Assembly: GCA_025699075.1 (NCBI GenBank)
Contig: JAILWG010000002.1
Span: 120,048 to 184,047 of the forward strand
DNA length: 64,000 bases
From: Candidatus Nitrosopumilus sp.
Lineage (GTDB): Archaea > Thermoproteota > Nitrososphaeria > Nitrososphaerales > Nitrosopumilaceae
Direction: 5' to 3'
In this document: positions 49,245 through 58,955 of the stretch, one piece after another
Numbering within the stretch: the first letter of the stretch is position 1
How the letters are laid out: every line of letters begins with the position of its first letter
Made by a program: the position numbers and the translations under genes
Notes under the pieces: model-generated
The model's input: the letters and a program-made list of their open reading frames with translations, nothing else
Told to the model about the DNA's origin: nothing
Databases searched by the model: none

Positions 49245-49452
49245 TGTTCTCTGACATCACTTTTTCTACTTTTCTTTCTTCTTCAATCATAATTTTTTCA
49301 AATTCTTCTCGTAATTGGTCACACTTTGTCTCTTTGTCCTTTTCATTCATTTTTGAGAATCTTATGTTTCTAAATTCATTTACTATGGCAGATATCTTCT
49401 CATTTGTTTCAATCATGATATCATCAATCTGTTTTTGCGATTGAGAATCCAT
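49234..49452 (-). CDS. Small coiled-coil protein
   Basis: 72-aa helical ORF overlapping the downstream gene start. Confidence 0.55.
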   Translation of the reverse strand: MDSQSQKQIDDIMIETNEKISAIVNEFRNIRFSKMNEKDKETKCDQLREEFEKIMIEEERKVEKVMSENNEN

Positions 49453-49656
49453 ATGTTAAAATTGTCATCTAAGCACTTAAACAAATTTAAAGTTCTCAGA
49501 TGTGAAAATAGAGGTTCTATTTTTAACATATGCCATAAAAAAATCATCATGGCCCTAATTGGATTACATCAAAATAATATGATGAAAAAATCATATATTA
49601 AAATTAAAAATTGAAATGAACCTAAATTTGGAGATTAAAAAGTTAGGTTAAGAGTT

Positions 49657-49794
49657 TTGACAGAATGGATGTGTCATATTTGTCTTAGAAGAGGGAAGAT
49701 GAAAAAAATGGACAGATTGCATTTATGTGAAACATGTTTTGATAAAGTTACAGAACTAATCAAAATAAAAACAACTCCAACTCCTAAAAAATGA
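49657..49794 (+). CDS. Small zinc-binding protein (45 aa, TTG start)
   Basis: LTEWMCHICLRRGKMKKMDRLHLCETCFDKVTELIKIKTTPTPKK. Confidence 0.6.
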   Translation: MTEWMCHICLRRGKMKKMDRLHLCETCFDKVTELIKIKTTPTPKK

Positions 49795-49802
49795 TCAGAA
49801 AA

Positions 49803-50396
49803 TCATTTTACTGTAATTGATGCATTTGCCCAAGGATGTATCATACAAAAATAATCATACTTGCCTATCTTTTCAAATTTGTGAGAGAAAGTCTCTCCAG
49901 ATAATATTAGTCCGCTATCAAAATTTTTGTCTGGACCATTTACTATGTTTCCACTTGTAACAGTGTGTGCAGAAGAATCATCATTTCTCCAAATAATTTC
50001 ACCACCTTTGAAAATTATTAGAGTTGAAGGATCATAACACTTGTCCCCGTCTTCACAGCCAGGAACACTAGTACCTGCTGGGATAATGACTATTCTTGAT
50101 GGGAGTTTTGATGTTGTGTATTCCCTTGCCTCTTCTCCTATCTCTTTTGCCTCTTTGACTGCTTGTTTTGTCTTTTCAGTAACCTTGTCCATTACTTGCG
50201 AGCCTGATTTTGAAAGTTCTTGGATTTTCTCACTAGTTTCCTTGGTAGCCGCTTTGATTGGCTCTGCAGTCTTTTCCATGTTTATAGGAATATCTGTAGG
50301 CGCACCAGTACCACCAGTCGCTAAAAACCCTAATGCCATTGCAACTACTACCGCAGTAACTATGATTCCTGCCTTATCCATGGAAGTCAATGACAT
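49803..50396 (-). CDS. Plastocyanin/cupredoxin-domain membrane protein
   Basis: IIWRNDDSSAHTVTSG; KIGKYDYFCMIHPWANASITVK. Confidence 0.88.
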   Translation of the reverse strand: MSLTSMDKAGIIVTAVVVAMALGFLATGGTGAPTDIPINMEKTAEPIKAATKETSEKIQELSKSGSQVMDKVTEKTKQAVKEAKEIGEEAREYTTSKLPSRIVIIPAGTSVPGCEDGDKCYDPSTLIIFKGGEIIWRNDDSSAHTVTSGNIVNGPDKNFDSGLILSGETFSHKFEKIGKYDYFCMIHPWANASITVK

Positions 50397-50488
50397 TGTT
50401 GTTGTATCTGACTAGAAAAATAAAGTGTTCAATTGTCAGAAATGATAATGTCAGACTAGTTTAACTACAAAGATTGTTATCTAAAATT

Positions 50489-50608
50489 ATGACTGATAAT
50501 TTCTGTCACTGTGGTTCTTGTGGACATGAGAAAGTTGATGAATGCTATACAAAACAGTGCGCATGCTGTCTAACTGATCATCAAGGTCCATTTGGCAAAA
50601 ATAGATGA
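50489..50608 (+). CDS. Cys-rich microprotein (39 aa)
   Basis: MTDNFCHCGSCGHEKVDECYTKQCACCLTDHQGPFGKNR; not in ORF track. Confidence 0.6.
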   Translation: MTDNFCHCGSCGHEKVDECYTKQCACCLTDHQGPFGKNR

Positions 50609-50669
50609 TTAAAATAAATCTTCTCTAAACAATGATATCTGCGAAATAAGGATTCTTCTGAGTTTTGCT

Positions 50670-51344
50670 CTAAATAATATCAAATTTGCCGTTTTCTTTG
50701 GCCTTGTAAATTACATCCGGCTTTCTAAGGAATATCCCTGATTCCAAAACCCCAGTGGTCTGTTTTATTTTTTGAGTTAATGCTTTGGGATTCTTTATTG
50801 TTCCAAAATCACAATCCAAAATTATGTTTCCATTTTCTGTAAAGAAAGGATAGCCCCTATCAAGTGAACGAATCTGTGCATTCCCTCCAAGTTTTTTAAT
50901 TGAATTAGAAACAGAATTTCTAGCTAATGGGTGAATTTCTACTGGAACAGTTCTTGTAAAGTTTTTTACAAACTTTGTCTTGTCTGCCATGACTACAACC
51001 TTTTTTGCAAGACTAAACAAGATATTTTCTCTTAGTAAAGCACCGCCTCCGCCTTTGATTACATATTTTTGTGAATCAATTTGGTCTGCACCATCAAACA
51101 CAACATCAATGTGTTCCACTTGATCAGCTTCTACTAGTGGAATGCCTCCATTTTCTGCAATCAATTTAATTTGTAATGATGTTGGCACTCCCTTGATACT
51201 ATATCCTTTAAGTTTGATTAGTTTTGAAAGTGATTTTACAAGTGCAGTCGCTGCACGTCCGCTACCTAATCCCACAACATAATCGTCTTTTACAAATTTT
51301 AAAGCATCAGTTGATAATGCCTTTATGGCATCATCGTATGTCAA
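50670..51344 (-). CDS. rpiA: Ribose-5-phosphate isomerase A
   Basis: VVGLGSGRAATALVKSL; DVVFDGADQID; IKGGGGALLREN. Confidence 0.93.
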   Translation of the reverse strand: MTYDDAIKALSTDALKFVKDDYVVGLGSGRAATALVKSLSKLIKLKGYSIKGVPTSLQIKLIAENGGIPLVEADQVEHIDVVFDGADQIDSQKYVIKGGGGALLRENILFSLAKKVVVMADKTKFVKNFTRTVPVEIHPLARNSVSNSIKKLGGNAQIRSLDRGYPFFTENGNIILDCDFGTIKNPKALTQKIKQTTGVLESGIFLRKPDVIYKAKENGKFDII

Positions 51345-52295
51345 TTATTCTACCTCTGCTTGGTCCAGTTTTGATAATACTCTCATGATGTCACCTTTGA
51401 TTTTATCCAAATCATCTGTATCATCATCATAGTCATCATCTAATGTAACTGGTTTTTCTTTAATTGGCTCTGGAAGTGCCTTGTGTTCGTTAATCTTTGC
51501 TACTTCTTTGTTAATGTCAGGTTTGGTCTCAAGAGTAACTTCTGGTTTTGGTGTAACTGATTGAATAATCTCAATTTTGTCCTCGACTTTTGGTTTTGGC
51601 TGTATGATCTCCTGGACAATCTCTTCTTTTGGTTTGATTGTTTCAGTTGGAATTACTCTTGGTTGTGGCATTGGTTTTACAACCTGCTTTGCTTCTTCAA
51701 ATAATGGGAACTTTGGTTCTTTTCTTGAAATGTTTGTAAGGGTTGTTAATTCAAATGATTGTCTTGATCTTGGAGGAATCTCTACTGGAGGAATGTTGCT
51801 TTCTTTTGGTTTCTCAAAGTTAAACACGTTTGATATTTTTTGTTTTGCCTCTTGCTTTACTTCAGGCACTTTTACTTTTGGTGTTTCAACTTTGTTACTT
51901 ACCATCTTTGATGATAATTCATACAATCTGTCATCTAGTTTTGATAATTTTTGATCCATCAATGTGATCAAACCATCTCCAACTGGACCTAGGTCTGGAT
52001 GGCTACTTGCCTGTTCAAGTTTTTCTAGCTTGGCTAACACAATTCCTAATTGATGTTGATACTTTAGCAACAACTTGTCTTTTTGAATTTTAGAAAATTC
52101 TGTATCTGCTTGATACAATCTTGAAATGGTTTTAGTTAGAATATCTTTTTCAATTTTTAATGAATTGATTTGACTCTTAATGTGGGAGCTGGCGCCAAGA
52201 CTGAGTAATTGATTTTTGTCTCTTGGCATTTTACGTACAGCTGCTGCTGTAGCAACACCTGCTAATGAACTAAGAATAAGAACAATCTCTTGCAT
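51345..52295 (-). CDS. Coiled-coil membrane-associated hypothetical protein
   Basis: N-terminal hydrophobic segment, coiled coil, Pro/Lys/Glu-rich region. Confidence 0.6.
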   Translation of the reverse strand: MQEIVLILSSLAGVATAAAVRKMPRDKNQLLSLGASSHIKSQINSLKIEKDILTKTISRLYQADTEFSKIQKDKLLLKYQHQLGIVLAKLEKLEQASSHPDLGPVGDGLITLMDQKLSKLDDRLYELSSKMVSNKVETPKVKVPEVKQEAKQKISNVFNFEKPKESNIPPVEIPPRSRQSFELTTLTNISRKEPKFPLFEEAKQVVKPMPQPRVIPTETIKPKEEIVQEIIQPKPKVEDKIEIIQSVTPKPEVTLETKPDINKEVAKINEHKALPEPIKEKPVTLDDDYDDDTDDLDKIKGDIMRVLSKLDQAEVE

Positions 52296-52463
52296 CTATG
52301 TATACCATTTAATCCAGGAATACTTTCTGCGTTTGGCCTCTGGGAATCCACAACTTGCACATTGGTGATGACGTTTGTGAAGTGAGTTTTTACCACATCG
52401 TCTGCATCTGATGTGAACTTTCTTCTTTGTAAAACCACCCATAGAAGTTGTACCTTTCGTCAT
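52296..52463 (-). CDS. rpl37e: Ribosomal protein L37e
   Basis: [55 protein letters not shown]; not in ORF track. Confidence 0.92.
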   Translation of the reverse strand: MTKGTTSMGGFTKKKVHIRCRRCGKNSLHKRHHQCASCGFPEAKRRKYSWIKWYT

Positions 52464-52473
52464 TGCAATTCAC

Positions 52474-52713
52474 CTAATTCTGTGCTGGTGGAGGAGAAAT
52501 CATTACTACATTGTCTCCTCTAACTACAATGCTACCGAGGCTCTTAGAATCGCCTTCAGCGGGAATCTCCTCTGAAGAATCGAGTAGCAGGTTCATGTGT
52601 TGGTCAAAACCTAAAAGAGTACCTCTAATGGTCTTGTTTCCTTTGAGTTTTATCAATACAACTTGATTGATACTCTCATCCAATACTTTTACTGCCATAT
52701 CAACGGACATCAA
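52474..52713 (-). CDS. Sm-like (LSm) RNA-binding protein
   Basis: [44 protein letters not shown]. Confidence 0.92.
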   Translation of the reverse strand: MMSVDMAVKVLDESINQVVLIKLKGNKTIRGTLLGFDQHMNLLLDSSEEIPAEGDSKSLGSIVVRGDNVVMISPPPAQN

Positions 52714-52768
52714 TAATCACTTATTGACTTGGGTATTGAGGCGTTATATTAAATTTCCATTGGTGAAA

Positions 52769-53500
52769 CTATGAGCTATGCCCAGTAAGGCAAGTTTGAC
52801 ACTTTTTTCCGAGATTTTTGATGATTTCAGCTAAAATTGCTTGTCCGTCTTTCTTTGTAGCTCTTGTAGGATCGCCCCAAATTCCGTTTTTGGTAGCTTT
52901 AGGAAATGATTGATTTGCTAGTTTTCCAATCTTTGCAATTTCTTGTTTTGTCATCCCATCTGTGATTAGGCCTTTCTTTGCCAGATTCATTTTGACATTT
53001 TTTGAGATTGCAAGCATCAGTGAGGTCTCAACAAACCCTGCATGGTCAAACTCCCTTTCCATAAAATGCCAGTATGATAGTGGAAATACTTTGAGTTTGT
53101 TTTTTGATATTTTTTTGAGTTTCAAATCTAGATTCTGTATTGGTTTCAGATTTCCATGATGCCCGTTAATTATGAAAACTGTTTTGATGTTGTTTGATAA
53201 TAGTGACGAACACAAATCAACTAGAACAGTTCTTAGTGTTGATTCTCTTACACTTAGATTGAAAAAAGGTGCATGCTCATATGAGACCCCATAGTTTATT
53301 GTAGGAAGCAAAAGAAAACCGTATTTTTCTGAGATTTTTTTTGCAACCTCAGTTACAATGTCTGAATCAGTAGATATGGGCAAGTGTGGGCCGTGTTGCT
53401 CAATTGAGCCTACAGGAATTACTGCAACTTGTTTTTTCCTTGATATTGTTTTTCTAAGAATTGGATCAAATTGAGTTTTGATGTTAGTCATTGAATTCAC
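52769..53500 (-). CDS. Creatininase family amidohydrolase
   Basis: VIPVGSIEQHGPHLPISTDSDI; FIINGHHGN. Confidence 0.9.
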   Translation of the reverse strand: MNSMTNIKTQFDPILRKTISRKKQVAVIPVGSIEQHGPHLPISTDSDIVTEVAKKISEKYGFLLLPTINYGVSYEHAPFFNLSVRESTLRTVLVDLCSSLLSNNIKTVFIINGHHGNLKPIQNLDLKLKKISKNKLKVFPLSYWHFMEREFDHAGFVETSLMLAISKNVKMNLAKKGLITDGMTKQEIAKIGKLANQSFPKATKNGIWGDPTRATKKDGQAILAEIIKNLGKKCQTCLTGHSS

Positions 53501-54364
53501 TTATTTGATGTGAACTTTTCTCCAACGAACTTCAAGTTTGTTTTCTAGATGCATCTTCATTGCTTTTAGTAATGTGTCTGCTTCTAACTTTTGTCCTTTT
53601 GATTTTATTTTTTCTAGTGTGTCATTAGGATCCACTTTAAAAGAGTCTTGGAAAATAATTGGTCCTTGATCCAAGTTCTCAGTAACATAATGGGATGTGA
53701 CGCCGACAATCTTTGTTCCTCTCTCATAAGCTTGTGCATAAGCTAATGCTCCTGGAAATGCTGGAAGCAATGATGGGTGAATGTTAATTATTCTGTTTGG
53801 ATATCTCCATACAAAGTTAGGGCTAAGAATTCTCATGTATCTTGCAAGGGAAATCAAATCTATATCGTATTGTTTACAAATTTGTATAATTTTTTCCTCT
53901 GCTTTCTCTTGTATTTTATCTTCGATTGCAACAAAAGGAATCTTTACTTTTTTTGCTATTGGTTCTAATGTCTTCTCAGTACCTATGATCACTGAAATTT
54001 TACCTTTCAATGATTTTGAATTTTTAATTATTGTTTCAAGACATAGTGGCTCTTTAGTTACTAACACTGCAATATTTTTTTGAGAGTTTGTTTCATGATG
54101 TGTGCTGACATCCATTTTTTCTTTTTTAGCGAGACTTTGGATGTCTGAATCAAACTTTTTTACATCGACTGTTTTTGAAAAAGAAACTTCTAGATACATT
54201 CCGAATAGGCCTTTGATTACATTTTGATTTACTTTTTCAATGTTTCCGCCTTTAGAGAATGCAAAATTTGTAAATGCAGCTACAATTCCTTCTCTATCTT
54301 TACCTACAACTGTAATGCCTACCACTGTCTTTTTCATGACTTTGTTTGCTGAAGATTTTCTCAT
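53501..54364 (-). CDS. purU: Formyltetrahydrofolate deformylase
   Basis: ACT-like N-terminus; LARYMRILSPNFVWRYPNRIINIHPSLLPAFPGA; GVTSHYVTENLDQGPII. Confidence 0.92.
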   Translation of the reverse strand: MRKSSANKVMKKTVVGITVVGKDREGIVAAFTNFAFSKGGNIEKVNQNVIKGLFGMYLEVSFSKTVDVKKFDSDIQSLAKKEKMDVSTHHETNSQKNIAVLVTKEPLCLETIIKNSKSLKGKISVIIGTEKTLEPIAKKVKIPFVAIEDKIQEKAEEKIIQICKQYDIDLISLARYMRILSPNFVWRYPNRIINIHPSLLPAFPGALAYAQAYERGTKIVGVTSHYVTENLDQGPIIFQDSFKVDPNDTLEKIKSKGQKLEADTLLKAMKMHLENKLEVRWRKVHIK

Positions 54365-54392
54365 TATTAATCATTCACAGAAATCAAAATGG

Positions 54393-54477
54393 TGCGGGAG
54401 GTGGGATTTGAACCCACGAAATCCTGAGATATAGGGTCCTAAGCCCTACGCCTTTGACCAGGCTGGGCGACTCCCGC
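54393..54477 (-). tRNA. tRNA-Leu (anticodon UAG)
   Basis: Reverse complement GCGGGAG...TAGGG-CTTAGGA-CCCTA, long variable arm, GTGGG-TTCAAAT-CCCAC, CTCCCGC. Confidence 0.93.
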
Positions 54478-54512
54478 AACGGATGTGCCATTAAACACAA
54501 ATTTATCTATTA

Positions 54513-55874
54513 TTGCACAGTAATGTGGCAAAATTTTTCGGAACAAATGGAATTCGTGGAGTCTTTGATCAAGATTTCTCATTAGAATTCATTCATGACA
54601 TGACACTTGCAATTGGAACATACTTTGGAGAAGGACCTGTGTTGATAGGATATGATGGACGAGAATCAAGTCCTGTCATCTGTAAGGTTGTTAGTTCTGC
54701 TCTAAATTCAATAGGAATTAATTGTAATGTTGCAGGATTAGTTCCTACGCCTTGTTTGGAATTTGCAGTAAAGAGTTTGAAATATTCTGGGGGATTAATG
54801 ATAACAGCATCTCACAATCCACCACAATACAATGGTATCAAACCATGTGCAAATGATGGAGTAGAAGTTTCACGCGAAGATGAATTGATAATTGAGGATA
54901 TCTATTTACAAAAAACTTGGCTCAAAAAACCTGATTCATGGGGAACGACTGGAACTGAAAACAGAGCAATTCAAACATATCTGAAAGGAATTATTTCACA
55001 TATTGATTCTAAACTAATAGAATCTAAACATTTCAAAGTTGTTTTAGATTTAGGTAATGGTGCACAAGCAGTATCAGCACCCAACTTTTGTGAAATACTT
55101 GGTTGTGAAACATTTCTTGTAAATCCTAACATTGATGGTGCATTTCCAGGACGTGGATCAGAACCAACACCACAAAATCTTTCTGTACTTTCAAAAACTG
55201 TACAAGAACATGATGCAGATGTAGGAATTGCATTTGATGGTGATGGAGATAGAAGTATTTTTTGTGATAACAATGGAAATATCTTAACTGGAGATAAATC
55301 TGCACTAGTACTTACACAGCACATTCTAAAGAAAAATCCAAACTCTCTTGTTGTAACTTGTTTGAATTCTGGTTCTAACATTGAAGTTTTAGCTGAGAAA
55401 TTTAATTCCAAAGTTATTAGAACTAAAGTTGGAAGTGTTGAGGTTTCAAGAAAGATGGTTCCAACTGATGCACTAATTGGATTTGAAGAAAACGGCGGTT
55501 ACATGTTTGGAAAACACAATCAAGTTAGAGATGGTTGCATGACCTTGGCACTTATGCTGGACTTATTGGCAACCTCTGGGAGATCCCTTGCCGAAGAGAT
55601 TGAAAGTTTACCTCCTTCTTTTACCACCAAAGACAAAGTCTTATGTCCTGCCCAAAAAGTTCCAAAACTGATTTCTACTCTAAAAGAGGAATTCCCAAAC
55701 TCTGATACTTCTGATGGCATTAAGATTACAATTGATCCCAAAAATTGGGTAATGATTAGACCAAGTGGAACAGAACCGATAGTTAGAGTCTATGCAGAAG
55801 CTCAAAGTCAGGAGAAATTGGATACTTTGATGACAGAATATCTTGAAAAAGTCAGCTCTATCATTTCCAGATAA
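54513..55874 (+). CDS. glmM: Phosphoglucosamine/phosphomannomutase family
   Basis: FFGTNGIRGVFD; TASHNPPQYNGIK; FDGDGDR; RPSGTEPIVRVYAEA. Confidence 0.9.
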   Translation: MHSNVAKFFGTNGIRGVFDQDFSLEFIHDMTLAIGTYFGEGPVLIGYDGRESSPVICKVVSSALNSIGINCNVAGLVPTPCLEFAVKSLKYSGGLMITASHNPPQYNGIKPCANDGVEVSREDELIIEDIYLQKTWLKKPDSWGTTGTENRAIQTYLKGIISHIDSKLIESKHFKVVLDLGNGAQAVSAPNFCEILGCETFLVNPNIDGAFPGRGSEPTPQNLSVLSKTVQEHDADVGIAFDGDGDRSIFCDNNGNILTGDKSALVLTQHILKKNPNSLVVTCLNSGSNIEVLAEKFNSKVIRTKVGSVEVSRKMVPTDALIGFEENGGYMFGKHNQVRDGCMTLALMLDLLATSGRSLAEEIESLPPSFTTKDKVLCPAQKVPKLISTLKEEFPNSDTSDGIKITIDPKNWVMIRPSGTEPIVRVYAEAQSQEKLDTLMTEYLEKVSSIISR

Positions 55875-55936
55875 CACTTTTAAAACCAAACCCAACGAAG
55901 GATAGAATGGAGAATGAACCCCTAGGGTGACGAAGT

Positions 55937-56323
55937 ATGGGAAAATCATATTATGTTAAATTTGAGACGCCAGAAGACCTCGTTAATCCAATCTTAGAAG
56001 CCGTAAGAGTTGCATCAACTAGCGGTAAAGTAAAGAAAGGAACCAACGAAGCAACCAAGGCAATTGAACGTGGTACTAGTAAACTAATTGTAATCGCTGA
56101 AGATGTTGAACCACCAGAGGTAGTTGCCCATCTTCCAATTCTATGTGAAGAACAAGGTGCAGCATATGCATTTGTTCCAAGCAAACAGGAATTAGGCAAA
56201 TCTTTAGGTATTGATATCACTTCAGCCGCTGCAGCAATTTTGGATGCAGGTGATGCACAACACATTGTAGACCAAGTTGTATCATCCATCGCTAAAATTA
56301 AAGGCGGTAAGACCGAAGAATGA
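55937..56323 (+). CDS. rpl7ae: Ribosomal protein L7Ae
   Basis: [41 protein letters not shown]. Confidence 0.95.
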   Translation: MGKSYYVKFETPEDLVNPILEAVRVASTSGKVKKGTNEATKAIERGTSKLIVIAEDVEPPEVVAHLPILCEEQGAAYAFVPSKQELGKSLGIDITSAAAAILDAGDAQHIVDQVVSSIAKIKGGKTEE

Positions 56324-56532
56324 GTCAAAACGCTGAAGAAGTAGTTCAATCTGAAATTATTCAAATTGTTGGTAGAACCGGCATTGCTGGTGAAGTAATT
56401 CAAGTTAGAGTTAAAGTTCTTACTGGTAAGGATAAAGGTAGAATTCTTACAAGAAACGTAAAAGGTTCTGTTAGAATGGGTGAAATTCTCATGCTAAGAG
56501 AAACTGAGAGAGAAGCAAAGAAAATTCATTAG
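56320..56532 (+). CDS. rps28e: Ribosomal protein S28e
   Basis: [23 protein letters not shown]...[19 protein letters not shown]-like. Confidence 0.95.
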   Translation: MSQNAEEVVQSEIIQIVGRTGIAGEVIQVRVKVLTGKDKGRILTRNVKGSVRMGEILMLRETEREAKKIH

Positions 56533-56540
56533 GTGTTAAG

Positions 56541-56741
56541 ATGAGTCTTTTAGTTAAACCATGTAATTTCTGTGACAGACCCGTAGCTAAAGGATCTGGT
56601 ACCATGCTTGCAAAAAATGATGGAACCGTTCTATGGTTCTGTTCTGCAAAATGTAAAAAGAATGCACTTGTCTTGAAGCGTGATCCAAGAAAACTAAAGT
56701 GGACAAAGAAGTACGTTAAAGGCGGAATTAGAAAGAAGTAG
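56541..56741 (+). CDS. rpl24e: Ribosomal protein L24e
   Basis: CNFCDRPVAKGSGTMLAKNDGTVLWFCSAKCKKN. Confidence 0.95.
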   Translation: MSLLVKPCNFCDRPVAKGSGTMLAKNDGTVLWFCSAKCKKNALVLKRDPRKLKWTKKYVKGGIRKK

Positions 56742-56743
56742 AA

Positions 56744-57145
56744 TTGACTGAACAATCATTATTCATTGTAAAACCAGATGCCGTAGCTAGAAATCTAGTA
56801 GGTGAGGTAATTTCAAGATTTGAGAGAAAAGGTTTCAAACTGTTGAAACTCAAGATGTTTACATTTACTCAAGCACAAGCTGAAAATTTCTATGGTGTTC
56901 ACAAAGACAAACCTTTCTTTGGTGAGTTAACATCATTTATCACATCTGGACCTGTAGTTGCTGCAATCATTGAGGGAAACAATGCAATTGCAACTACAAG
57001 AATTATGATTGGTGCAACAAAATCATTTGAAGCAGACCCTGGTTCAATCAGGGGGGACTTTGGATTGGGATTTAGTGAAAATATTATTCATGCATCAGAT
57101 TCACAGGAAAGTTTTGATCACGAATCGAGGGTAGCATTTGAGTGA
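56744..57145 (+). CDS. ndk: Nucleoside diphosphate kinase
   Basis: TEQSLFIVKPDAVARNLVGEVISRFERKGFKL; NIIHASDSQES. Confidence 0.95.
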   Translation: MTEQSLFIVKPDAVARNLVGEVISRFERKGFKLLKLKMFTFTQAQAENFYGVHKDKPFFGELTSFITSGPVVAAIIEGNNAIATTRIMIGATKSFEADPGSIRGDFGLGFSENIIHASDSQESFDHESRVAFE

Positions 57146-57151
57146 TCTGAT

Positions 57152-58933
57152 TTGCAAATTCGTCAGCCCATAGTGGCAGTTCTTGGTCACGTAGACTCTG
57201 GAAAAACATCTCTTTTAGATAGAATTCGTGGAACCGGTGTTCAAGGTAGAGAAGCAGGTGGTATTACCCAGCATATTGGTGCAAGCTTTCTTCCAACTGA
57301 CACCATCAAAGAGATGTGTGGTCCACTATACAAAAAACTTGAACAATCTGAAAACAAAATTCCTGGAATCTTAGTTATTGATACACCTGGACACGAAGTT
57401 TTTACAAATCTTCGTTCCAGAGGTGGCTCCGCAGCTGATATTGCAATTCTAGTAGTTGATGTTAATCGTGGGTTTCAACCACAGACGAATGAGAGCCTTA
57501 AAATTTTACAAAGCAGAAAAGTTCCCTTTGTTGTTGCGCTAAACAAATGTGATCAGATATCTGGATGGCGCAAGTCTGAGACGCCATTTATCTCACAAGC
57601 AATCAAAGAACAAGATGCATCAATTCAGGCAGATTTGGATCAAAAAATCTATGATGTTGTCGGAACACTATCTATCTTGGGATACAAGTCTGAAGCATTT
57701 TATCGTGTCGAGGATTTTAAATCAGAAATTGCCATAGTTCCAATCTCTGCACGCTCTGGTGTTGGTGTTCCTGAGCTTCTCAGTGTTTTGGTGGGACTGA
57801 CACAACAATATCTTCAAAAAAGACTCAATCAGGAAGAGAAAGAACCACGTGGTATCGTACTAGAAGTAAAAGATGAGGTGGGATTGGGACAAACGGCAAA
57901 TGTTATCCTTATTGACGGTAAAATCAAAAAAGAAGACAGCATAGTTGTTGCAAAGCGTGATGCAGTAATTGTTACAAAACCTAAGGCATTACTCTTACCA
58001 AAACCACTTGATGAAATGCGTGATCCCCGTGACAAATTCAAACCGGTTCAACAAATTGATGCAGCAGCTGGTTTCAAAATAGCTTCACCTGATCTTGAGG
58101 GAGTTCTTCCTGGAAGTACTTTGTATGTTGCAAAAAATGCTGAGGAAATTGCCAAATATACCAAATTAATTGAATCTGAAATGAAATCTGTATTTGTCGA
58201 TACTGAAACTAATGGTGTTGTATTGAAATGCGATACCATCGGCTCACTTGAGGCAATAGTTGAGATGCTTAAACGCTCTCAAGTTCCTGTTGCAAAAGCA
58301 GACATTGGTCCTGTAACTAGACATGATGTAATTGAAGCAAAAGCAATCAAAGAAAAAGACAGACATCTTGGAATTATTCTGGCATTTAATGTCAAGGTTC
58401 TACCTGATGCAAAAGAAGAATCTGAAACCAGTCACATCAAACTATTCGAAGACAAGGTAATCTACAGTCTGATTGACAACTATAACGCTTGGGTTGAGGA
58501 AGATTCTGCACATGAGGAAGACGCAATGTTTGCAGAACTTACACCAATATCAAAATTCTCTTTTATGAAAGGAATGGTATTCCGAAACAATAATCCTGCT
58601 GTCTTTGGAGTTCGTGTGGATGTTGGAACACTAAAACACAAAATTCCATTTATGAACATGGCAGGACGTAAAGTTGGATATATTCACCAACTGCAACTTG
58701 ACAAAAAGACAGTATCAGAAGCAAAAGCAGGAGATGAGGTTGCATGCTCTGTCAAAGATGTAACCATTGGAAGACAAATCTTTGAAGAAGAAGTATACTA
58801 TACATTTCCACCATCACATGAGGCAAAACAAATCTTGAAAAAATTCATGCACAAACTATCTCCTGAAGAGCAAGAAGTGTTTAATGACATAGTCAGAATT
58901 CAGAGAGAGATAGAACCCATTTATGGTTACTAA
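57152..58933 (+). CDS. infB: Translation initiation factor aIF5B
   Basis: VAVLGHVDSGKTSLLDRIRGT; IDTPGHEVFTNLRSRGGS; NKCD. Confidence 0.96.
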   Translation: MQIRQPIVAVLGHVDSGKTSLLDRIRGTGVQGREAGGITQHIGASFLPTDTIKEMCGPLYKKLEQSENKIPGILVIDTPGHEVFTNLRSRGGSAADIAILVVDVNRGFQPQTNESLKILQSRKVPFVVALNKCDQISGWRKSETPFISQAIKEQDASIQADLDQKIYDVVGTLSILGYKSEAFYRVEDFKSEIAIVPISARSGVGVPELLSVLVGLTQQYLQKRLNQEEKEPRGIVLEVKDEVGLGQTANVILIDGKIKKEDSIVVAKRDAVIVTKPKALLLPKPLDEMRDPRDKFKPVQQIDAAAGFKIASPDLEGVLPGSTLYVAKNAEEIAKYTKLIESEMKSVFVDTETNGVVLKCDTIGSLEAIVEMLKRSQVPVAKADIGPVTRHDVIEAKAIKEKDRHLGIILAFNVKVLPDAKEESETSHIKLFEDKVIYSLIDNYNAWVEEDSAHEEDAMFAELTPISKFSFMKGMVFRNNNPAVFGVRVDVGTLKHKIPFMNMAGRKVGYIHQLQLDKKTVSEAKAGDEVACSVKDVTIGRQIFEEEVYYTFPPSHEAKQILKKFMHKLSPEEQEVFNDIVRIQREIEPIYGY

Positions 58934-58955
58934 AAAAATAAAAAAAGAAAAAAGA

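Noticed and set aside
49505-49523. Hairpin AAAATAGA-GGT-TCTATTTT
   Set aside because: Real inverted repeat but short, AT-rich and isolated; not enough to call a regulatory element.
54971-55411. Minus-strand 146-aa ORF
   Set aside because: Antisense to the strongly supported phosphomutase; no recognisable motif. The same applies to 55951-56403, 51577-51954 and 4919-5239.
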